This document shows positions 39,156 to 55,614 of a DNA stretch of 64,000 nt, in pieces. Each line of letters starts with the position of its first letter. Positions within the stretch are counted from its first letter, which is position 1. The notes beneath the pieces are model-generated. The model was given only the letters and a program-made list of their open reading frames with translations. It was not told where the DNA came from and ran no database searches. The stretch is from Mycolicibacterium flavescens (GTDB taxonomy: Bacteria > Actinomycetota > Actinomycetes > Mycobacteriales > Mycobacteriaceae). The stretch lies in NCBI RefSeq assembly GCF_001722335.1, contig NZ_MIHA01000002.1, positions 338,274-402,273 on the forward strand. The letters are read 5' to 3'. Both the position numbers and the translations under genes were made by a program.

Positions 39156-40202
39156 CTAGGCTGCCTTATGCCGTCCGCGCGCCGGACGCAGCCCCGTCAA
39201 TGCGAACGTCGTGTGCACCAGCGAGCCCGCCCGGTCGAGCAGCGACCGGCGCGGCGGCACGTAATGCATGGGCATGCCGCGGCGGTCGCTGGGTGGTGCC
39301 ATGAACGACGGCGCCTCGATCAGCGGCGCGTCGGCGGCCAGCTTTCCCTCCGCGCGCCGGTACGCCGCCAACGCCCGTGGGTGCAAACGGATCTCGTCGG
39401 GCACCGCCACGAACGCGAACTCGACGAGCTTGCCGAACAGCCGCAGCAGCACCTCGTCGCCGGGGGTCCAGCGCATGTTCGCCTTCTCGCGCACGGCGTC
39501 GTCGAACAACCCCGCCGCGATCCAGCGCTGCGCGCCCACCATCGGTTTGAACAGCTGATCCCACACCGGGGTCGGCATCAGCACGAACCACGGCTTGGGG
39601 ATGCGGATGGTCAGGATGTCGAGGGTGGCGCGGTTGATCTCGAGTTCCTCGCGGCACTTGCGGTCCCAGTACTGGCAGAACTCCTCCCAGCTGTCCGGCA
39701 CCGGGCGCATGCTCATGCCGTACATGCGGTACCACTGCACGTGCTCGTCGAACAGCTGGCGCTTCTCGGCCTCGGTGAGTCCACCGCAGAAGTACTCGGC
39801 GGTCTTGATGATCAGCATGAAGAACGTGGCGTGCGCCCAGTAGAACGTCTCGGGGTTGAGCGCGTGATAGCGCCGCCCCTCGGCATCCACGCCCTTGATC
39901 GAGGTGTGGTAGCCCTTGATCTGTTCGCCGGTGTCGGCGGCGCGGTCACCGTCGTAGACGACGCCCATGATCGGGTAGACCGAGCGGGCGACGCGCTGCA
40001 GTGGCTCGCGCAGCAGGATCGAGTGGTCCTCGACGCCCGCGCCGAGCTCGGGGTACATGTTCTGGATCGCGCCGATCCACACGCCGAGCAGCCCGGTGCG
40101 CAGGTCACCGAAGTACTTCCAGGTCAGTGAGTCGGGTCCGAGCGGGTGAGGGTCCGCGGGCGGCCGGGATTCCGGTGATGCTGTCGGCGATGTCACGGTC
40201 AT
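39156..40202 (-). CDS. MpaB-type oxygenase (DUF2236, Rv1645c-like)
   Basis: A 348-residue DUF2236/MpaB-family protein. Members include the heme-dependent latex-clearing rubber oxygenases. Family features visible: WKYFGDLRTGLLGVWIGAIQNMYP, ARSVYPIMGVVYDG, HALNPETFYWAHATFF (a conserved His) and YRMYGMSMRPVP. The ATG at 40202 is preceded by GAGGAA; a start at 40232 is possible but would place the upstream palindrome closer. Co-transcribed with acyl-CoA dehydrogenase, suggesting a lipid or hydrocarbon substrate (inference). Confidence 0.87.
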   Translation of the reverse strand: MTVTSPTASPESRPPADPHPLGPDSLTWKYFGDLRTGLLGVWIGAIQNMYPELGAGVEDHSILLREPLQRVARSVYPIMGVVYDGDRAADTGEQIKGYHTSIKGVDAEGRRYHALNPETFYWAHATFFMLIIKTAEYFCGGLTEAEKRQLFDEHVQWYRMYGMSMRPVPDSWEEFCQYWDRKCREELEINRATLDILTIRIPKPWFVLMPTPVWDQLFKPMVGAQRWIAAGLFDDAVREKANMRWTPGDEVLLRLFGKLVEFAFVAVPDEIRLHPRALAAYRRAEGKLAADAPLIEAPSFMAPPSDRRGMPMHYVPPRRSLLDRAGSLVHTTFALTGLRPARGRHKAA

Positions 40203-40241
40203 CGGTTCCTCGCTGATCGGTGGTGCCCCCACGATAATGTT

Positions 40242-40257
40242 GACAACGAACGTTGTC
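40242..40257. promoter_or_regulatory. Palindromic operator candidate upstream of the MpaB/ACAD operon
   Basis: GACAACG-AA-CGTTGTC has perfect 7-base arms with a 2-base centre, 40 bases before the oxygenase ATG and overlapping plausible -35/-10 elements on the minus strand. It looks like a TetR-family operator; no regulator gene is adjacent. Confidence 0.65.
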
Positions 40258-40381
40258 TACGATTTGCTGGGCGCGCCGCCCTGCACCGTTACCCAGCGGC
40301 AACGGTCCCTCCACGCGGATGTGACCAGTGCGTTTGGCGACGCTTGTTTCGCTGCCCGGATTGCCTTCTGCCGAACCGAAA

Positions 40382-40411
40382 TTGCTCGGCGGCAAGCGGG
40401 CCGCTTACGCT
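40382..40411 (+). promoter_or_regulatory. Promoter for a leaderless cyclase transcript
   Basis: TTGCTC (40382-40387), an 18-base spacer and TACGCT (40406-40411) place the expected transcription start at or next to the GTG at 40418, giving a leaderless mRNA, which is common in mycobacteria. Confidence 0.5.
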
Positions 40412-40417
40412 GGCCGA

Positions 40418-41233
40418 GTGGATGTCGAGCCGCAGCGGTCCCCGGGACCGTTCGGATGGCTCCGCAACACCAACCACAACGACAGCGTCATCGCATTCCT
40501 GCGCCGGGCCCGGCGGGCGCTTCCCGGCGATCCGGAGTTCGGCGACCCGCTGTCGGCCGCCGGGGAGGGCGGACCCAGCGCCGCGGCCCGCGCCGCCGAC
40601 CGCCTGCTCGAACGCGACGCCGCCACCCGTGAGGTGAGCCTGGGTGCGCTGCAGGTGTGGCAGGCGCTGACCGAGCGGGTGTCCGGCAAGCCGGCCAACC
40701 GGGAGGCGACCATCGTGTTCACCGACCTGGTCGGCTTCTCGGCGTGGTCGCTGAGCGCAGGCGACGACGCGACGCTGCGGCTGCTGCGCCGGGTGTCGCA
40801 GGTCGTCGAACCGCCGCTGCTGCAGGCCGGTGGGCACATCGTCAAGCGCATGGGCGACGGCCTGATGGCGGTGTTCTATCAGCCGACGACGGCCGTGCGG
40901 GCCGCCATCGCCGCCCGCGCCGCCGTGAAAGCCGTTGAGGTGGAAGGTTTCACGCCACGGATGCGAGTCGGCGTGCACACCGGACACCCGCAGCGGATCG
41001 GCTCGGACTGGCTCGGCGTCGACGTCAACATCGCCGCGCGCGTGATGGAGCGGGCGACGCGCGGCGAGCTGATGGTGTCGCAGGCCACACTCGACCGCAT
41101 CCCCGACGAGGACTTCGAGACGCTCGGGGTCGAGGCCAAACGCCTTCGCCGTCAGGTCTTCCCGATCAAGCAGGACGGGGTGCCGGCCGATTTCGTGATG
41201 TACCGGCTGAAAACCCGCAGGACCGGCGAGTAG
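40418..41233 (+). CDS. Class III adenylate cyclase (Rv1647-like)
   Basis: A 271-residue soluble cyclase making cAMP. The catalytic domain (about 95-265) shows the first metal-binding Asp in TIVFTDLVGFSAWS, the second in VKRMGDGLMAVF, and the transition-state Asn/Arg pair in DVNIAARVMERA. The N-terminal 90 residues are helical and of unknown function. The GTG at 40418 was chosen for its promoter spacing; an upstream in-frame start at 40328 would add 30 residues that do not look conserved. The window also encodes a universal stress protein of the cAMP-binding Rv1636 type. Confidence 0.9.
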   Translation: MDVEPQRSPGPFGWLRNTNHNDSVIAFLRRARRALPGDPEFGDPLSAAGEGGPSAAARAADRLLERDAATREVSLGALQVWQALTERVSGKPANREATIVFTDLVGFSAWSLSAGDDATLRLLRRVSQVVEPPLLQAGGHIVKRMGDGLMAVFYQPTTAVRAAIAARAAVKAVEVEGFTPRMRVGVHTGHPQRIGSDWLGVDVNIAARVMERATRGELMVSQATLDRIPDEDFETLGVEAKRLRRQVFPIKQDGVPADFVMYRLKTRRTGE

Positions 41234-42333
<1,100 letters not shown>

Positions 42334-42334
<1 letters not shown>

Positions 42335-44832
42335 TGCTGCTGCCGTACAGCTGGCTGCGCGACGTCGTGCAGGCCGGGGCCCCGGGTTGGCATGTGTCCG
42401 CCGAGGAACTCGAGGCGACCCTGATCCGGATCGGGCACGAGGTCGAGGAGATCATCCCGGTCGGCCCGGTCACCGGCCCGCTGACCATCGGGCGGGTCGC
42501 CGAGATCGAGGAGCTCACCGAGTTCAAGAAGCCGATCCGCGCGGTCAAGGTCGACGTGGGTGAGGCCGAACTCCGCGACATCGTCTGTGGGGCAACCAAC
42601 TTCGCGGTCGGCGACCTCGTCGTGGTGGCGCTGCCGGGCACCGTGCTGCCGGGCGACTTCACGATCGCCACCCGCAAGACCTACGGGCGCGTCTCGGACG
42701 GCATGATCTGCTCGTCGACCGAACTGCGCCTGGGCGCCGACCATTCCGGGATCCTGGTGCTGCCCGCGGGCACCGCCGAACCGGGCGCTCCGGCCGCCGA
42801 GGTGCTGGGCCTCGACGACGTCGTCTTCCATCTCGCCGTCACCCCCGACCGCGGCTACTGCCTGTCGGTGCGCGGGTTGGCGCGCGAGATCGCCAACGCC
42901 TACGACCTCGACTTCGTCGATCCCGCCGACGTCGCGCCGTTGCCCGTCGACGGTGAGGCGCTGCCGGTGCGCATCGACGCGGGCACCGGCGTGCTGCGGT
43001 TCGGTCTGCGACCGGTCACCGGCATCGACCCGGCCGCGGTCTCACCGTGGTGGCTGCAGCGACGGCTGCTGCTGTCCGGGATCCGGGCCATCTCACCGGC
43101 CGTCGATGTCACCAACTACGTGATGCTCGAACTCGGCCACCCGATGCACGCCCACGACCGCAGCCTGATCACCGGCGGCTTCCGGGTACGGTTCGCCGAA
43201 CCGGGGGAGACGGTGGTCACGCTCGACGACGTCGAACGCAAACTCGACCCCGCCGACGTGCTGATCGTCGACGACGTCGCGACCGCCGCGATCGGCGGTG
43301 TGATGGGCGCGGGCACCACCGAGGTCCGTGACAGCACCACCGATGTGCTGCTCGAGGCGGCGGTGTGGGATCCGGCCGCGGTGTCGCGCACCCAGCGGCG
43401 CCTGCACCTGCACAGTGAGGCCGGGCGACGCTACGAACGCACCGTCGATCCCGCTGTGTCGGTCGCCGCGCTGGACCGCTGCGCCGCGCTGCTCGCCGAG
43501 ATCGCCGGGGGCACAGCCGAACCCACGTTGACCGACTGGCGCGGCGATCCGCCGCGACAGGACTGGTCGCCGCCGCCGGTGACCATGGCCGTCGACCTGC
43601 CCGACCGTACGGCGGGCGTCGACTACGCGCCGGGCACCGCCGAGCGCCGGCTGACCCAGATCGGCGCCCGCGTCGTCGTCGAAGACGGCCGGCTGACCGC
43701 GACGCCACCGAGTTGGCGACCCGACCTGCGTCAGCCCGCCGACCTCGTCGAGGAGGTGCTGCGCCTGGAGGGCCTCGAGGCGATCCCCTCGGTGCTGCCC
43801 AAGGCGCCGGCCGGCCGCGGCCTGACGCCGGTGCAGAAGCGGCGCCGTGCGATCGGAAAGTCGTTGGCGCTCAGCGGATACGTCGAGATCCTTCCGACGC
43901 CGTTCCTGCCCGCGGGCGTCTTCGACCAGTGGGGGCTGGCCGCCGACGATGCGCGCCGTTCGACGACGCGCGTGCTCAACCCGCTCGAGGCGGACCGCCC
44001 GCAGCTGGCCACCACGCTGCTGCCCGGTCTGCTGGAAGCGTTGAACCGCAACGTCTCCCGCGGCGCCACCGACGTGGCGCTGTTCGCGATCCAGCAGGTG
44101 GTCGAGCCGACGCCGGACACCCGCGCTTTCGAGCGGATCCCGACCGACCGGCGCCCGACCGACGACGAGATCGCGGCCCTGGACGCGTCGCTGCCGCGGC
44201 AACCTCAGCACGTGGCCGCGGTGCTGGCGGGTCTGCGCGAACCGGCGGGCCCGTGGGGGCCCGGGCGCGCCGCGGAGGCCGCCGACGCGTTCGAGGCGGT
44301 GCAGGTGGTCGCCCGCGCGGCCGGCGTGACGCTGCGGCTGCGGCCCGCTCAGCGCCTGCCCTGGCATCCGGGCCGGTGCGCCGAGGTCGTGCTCGGCGAC
44401 CGCGACACCGGCATCGTGGTGGGGTATGCCGGCGAACTGCACCCGGCGGTGGTCGAGCGGACGGGACTGCCCGCCCGCACCTGTGCGGTCGAGTTGGATC
44501 TGGACGCGGTCCCCATCGTCGAGACGCTGCCCGCACCCCGGGTGTCGCCGTTCCCGGCGGTGTTCCAGGACGTCAGCCTGGTGGTCGACGCCGACGTCGC
44601 CGCGGCCGACGTGGTCGACGCGGTTCGGGCGGGTGCCGGACCACTGCTGGAAGACGCCCGGTTGTTCGACGTCTACACCGGCCCGCAGATCGGTGAGGGC
44701 CGCAAGTCGGTCACACTGGCCCTGCGCTTCCGGGCGAGCGACCGCACGCTGACCGAGGACGAGGCCAGCGCTGCCCGCGAGGCGGCCGTACAGGCGGCCG
44801 GTGAGCGCGTCGGCGCCGTCCTGCGGGCATAA
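42334..44832 (+). CDS. pheT: Phenylalanyl-tRNA synthetase beta subunit
   Basis: An 832-residue beta subunit that binds tRNA and edits mischarged Tyr. It has the N-terminal EMAP/OB tRNA-binding domain ([22 protein letters not shown]), the B3/B4 editing region with [18 protein letters not shown], the B5 domain, a synthetase-like core and the C-terminal anticodon-binding (FDX-ACB) domain ([14 protein letters not shown] to the end). The ATG shares a base with the pheS TGA. A long hairpin follows the gene. Confidence 0.97.
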
Positions 44833-44834
44833 CC

Positions 44835-44889
44835 AGCGATTTCGGCGCGCTACCGATCGCCCAGCGACTGGCAGCGCACCGAAGTCGCT
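44835..44889 (+). terminator. Long hairpin after pheT
   Basis: AGCGATTTCGGCGCGCT (44835-44851) pairs with AGCGCACCGAAGTCGCT (44873-44889): 15 Watson-Crick pairs, one G-U and one mismatch, with a 21-base loop. There is no T-tract. It could terminate pheST before the arg operon, or be a palindromic intergenic element. Confidence 0.55.
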
Positions 44890-44891
44890 AA

Positions 44892-47162
<2,271 letters not shown>

Positions 47163-47166
<4 letters not shown>

Positions 47167-48031
47167 GCGTCGAAACCCCGCTGAAGGCAGCGGTTCTGGC
47201 GGCCGCGCTGCCGTGGCTCAAGCAGCTGCACGGCAAGATCGTGGTGGTCAAGTACGGCGGCAACGCGATGACCGACGACGTGCTCAAGGCCGCATTCGCC
47301 GCCGACATGGTGTTCCTGCGCAACTGCGGCGTGCACCCGGTGGTCGTGCACGGCGGTGGACCGCAGATCAGCGCGATGCTCAAACGCCTCGGCATCCAGG
47401 GCGATTTCAAGGGCGGTTTCCGCGTCACCACACCCGAGGTGCTCGACGTGGCGCGGATGGTGCTGTTCGGTCAGGTCGGCCGCGAACTGGTCAACCTGAT
47501 CAACGCGCACGGACCGTACGCCGTCGGCGTCACCGGTGAGGACGCGCAGCTGTTCACCGCGGTACGCCGCGACGTCATGGTCGACGGGGTGGCCACCGAC
47601 ATCGGGCTCGTCGGCGACGTCGAACGCGTCAACGCCGGCTCGCTGCTGGATCTGATTGCCGCCGGCCGGATCCCGGTGGTTTCGACGATCGCCCCCGACG
47701 CGGACGGCGTCGTGCACAACATCAACGCCGACACCGCGGCCGCCGCCCTGGCTGAGGGGCTCGCCGCCGAGAAGCTGGTCATGCTGACCGACGTCGAGGG
47801 TCTCTACACCCGCTGGCCCGACCGCGACTCGCTGGTCAGCGAGATCGACTCGGCGTCGCTGACCCAACTGCTGCCCACGCTGGAGACCGGGATGGTGCCG
47901 AAGATGGAGGCCTGCCTGCGTGCGGTGGCCGGCGGAGTGCCGAGCGCACACGTCATCGACGGTCGCGTCGAACACTGTGTGCTGGTCGAACTTCTCACCG
48001 ACGAGGGCACCGGGACCAAGGTGGTGAGCTC

Positions 48032-48035
<4 letters not shown>
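47163..48035 (+). CDS. argB: Acetylglutamate kinase
   Basis: Second step of the pathway: ATP-dependent phosphorylation of N-acetylglutamate. The 290-residue amino-acid-kinase-fold protein has [22 protein letters not shown], the substrate region [18 protein letters not shown], and TDVEGLY. It has the N-terminal helix ([21 protein letters not shown]) typical of arginine-inhibited hexameric forms, so feedback inhibition is likely. The ATG overlaps the argJ stop. Confidence 0.97.
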
Positions 48036-53752
<5,717 letters not shown>

Positions 53753-53774
53753 GCCCCCACGCTACGCGGGCACG

Positions 53775-55526
53775 CTAGCCTTCCGCGGCTGTCAGCCAGG
53801 CTTCCTCCAGAGATTCCTTGCGGCCCACCAACTCCTGCAGCTCGGCGGTCAGTTCGGCCAGCCGGACGTGGTCGGATGCGGCCTCGGCCATCGTCTCGTG
53901 CAGGGCCGCGATGCGCTCCTCGAGCTTCTGCAGCTGCCCTTCGATACGGGTCATCTCCTTGCCTGTGCGGCGCTCCCGCGCCGAGGCCGTCTCGCCCTGG
54001 GGCGCCGCCGTCGCCGGTGCCGCTGACGGCGCTGCCGCGGCCCGGTCGGCCAGGTACTTGTCCACTCCGCCGGGAAGCAGGTCACACCGCCCACCGCCGG
54101 TCAACGCGTAGGTGACATCGCAGACCCGCTCCAGGAAGTACCGGTCGTGCGTGACGACGATCAGCGTTCCCGGCCAGCCGTCGAGGTAGTCCTCGATCAC
54201 GGTCAGCGTGTCGATGTCGAGGTCGTTGGTCGGCTCGTCGAGCAGAAGCACGTTCGGCTCGTCGAGCAGGATGCGCAGGAACTGCAGCCTTCGCCGTTCA
54301 CCGCCGGACAGGTCGGCGAGCCGCGCGGTCAACTTGTCCCCGGTGAACCCGAAGTCCCGCAACAACGTGTCGGCGGTGATCTCGCGCCCACCGGCCAGCT
54401 CGGTCACCCGGCGCCGGTCCTCGACCGCGTCGAGCACCCGCTCGGAGCCGTCGAGTTCGGCCAGCGCCTGGCTGAGATGCCCGATGCGCAGCGTGCTGCC
54501 GCGCTTGATGGTCCCCGACGACGGCGCCGCATCGCCGGCCAGCAGACGCAGCACGGTCGTCTTGCCGGTGCCGTTGACCCCGACCAGGCCGATGCGCGCA
54601 CCCGGTCCGATCGACCAGTCGACACCGTCGAGCACGATGTTGTCGCCGGCCTCGAGGCGCACCCGGTGCAGATCGAAGACGTCCTTGCCCAGCCGCGTCG
54701 TCGCAAACCGCTGCAGCACAAGCGAATCCCGAGGCGGCGGTTCGTTGGCGATCAGGTCGTTGGCGGCCTGGATCCGGAACTTCGGCTTGGAGGTGCGCGC
54801 CGGCGGGCCGCGCCGCAGCCAGGCCAGTTCCTTGCGCATCAGGTTCTGGCGGCGGGCTTCGGTGCCCGCGGCAAGCCGCATCCGCTCGGCGCGCGCCAGC
54901 ACGTAGGCGGCGTAACCGCCGTCGTAGGCGTCGACCTCCCCGCCGTGCACCTCCCACGTCCTGGTGCACACGGCGTCGAGAAACCAGCGGTCGTGGCTCA
55001 CCACCACCAGGGCCTTGGCCCGGCGGCGGTTCAGGTAGTCGGCGAGCCAACCGATCACCTCGACGTCGAGGTGGTTGGTGGGTTCGTCGAGGACCAGCAC
55101 GTCGTGCCCGGCGATCAGCACCGCCGCCAGTGCCACCCGCCGGCGCTCACCGCCGGACAGCGCGCCGATCGACCGGTCGAGGTCGACGCCCGCCAGCAGG
55201 TGCGACACGACGTCGCGGGTCTCGGGTTCGGCGGCCCAGACATGGTCGGCGCGGCCACCGACGATCACCTCGCGAACGGTCTGCTCGGCGCCGAAGTCGT
55301 CGCTCTGCCGCAGGTAGCCCACCGACAGCCCGGAGGTGTGGGTGACGCGACCCGAATCCGGTGCCCGCGCCTCGGTCAGGATCTGCAGCAGGGTGGTCTT
55401 GCCGTCACCGTTGCGTCCGACCACGCCGATGGCATCGCCTTCCTCGATGCCCAGACTGATCCCGTCGAGCAGGGTGCGGGTGCCGTAGCCGACCGTCGCG
55501 CGTTCGACATTGATCAGGTTCGCCAT
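53775..55526 (-). CDS. ABC-F family ATPase (Uup-like)
   Basis: A 583-residue protein with two ABC modules and no membrane segments. Walker A: GVVGRNGDGKTT and GLVGVNGTGKTT; signatures LSGGERRRVALA and LSGGERRRLQFL; Walker B VLVLDEPTNHLD and VLLLDEPTNDLD. The C-terminal charged coiled coil (MTRIEGQLQKLEERIAALHE, about 515-580) is the Uup-type extension. ABC-F proteins act on the ribosome E site, rescuing stalled translation or giving antibiotic protection. The ATG at 55526 starts the normal NLINVERATVGYG; the longer frame upstream is not conserved-looking. Confidence 0.92.
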   Translation of the reverse strand: MANLINVERATVGYGTRTLLDGISLGIEEGDAIGVVGRNGDGKTTLLQILTEARAPDSGRVTHTSGLSVGYLRQSDDFGAEQTVREVIVGGRADHVWAAEPETRDVVSHLLAGVDLDRSIGALSGGERRRVALAAVLIAGHDVLVLDEPTNHLDVEVIGWLADYLNRRRAKALVVVSHDRWFLDAVCTRTWEVHGGEVDAYDGGYAAYVLARAERMRLAAGTEARRQNLMRKELAWLRRGPPARTSKPKFRIQAANDLIANEPPPRDSLVLQRFATTRLGKDVFDLHRVRLEAGDNIVLDGVDWSIGPGARIGLVGVNGTGKTTVLRLLAGDAAPSSGTIKRGSTLRIGHLSQALAELDGSERVLDAVEDRRRVTELAGGREITADTLLRDFGFTGDKLTARLADLSGGERRRLQFLRILLDEPNVLLLDEPTNDLDIDTLTVIEDYLDGWPGTLIVVTHDRYFLERVCDVTYALTGGGRCDLLPGGVDKYLADRAAAAPSAAPATAAPQGETASARERRTGKEMTRIEGQLQKLEERIAALHETMAEAASDHVRLAELTAELQELVGRKESLEEAWLTAAEG

Positions 55527-55614
55527 CGATCGCCGATGATAGGTCGGCTCTTCTGTACCGCCTGCTGTGCCATGATTACGTCGGCATTCGGGGGCATCCA
55601 GACGAGGGGAGCGC

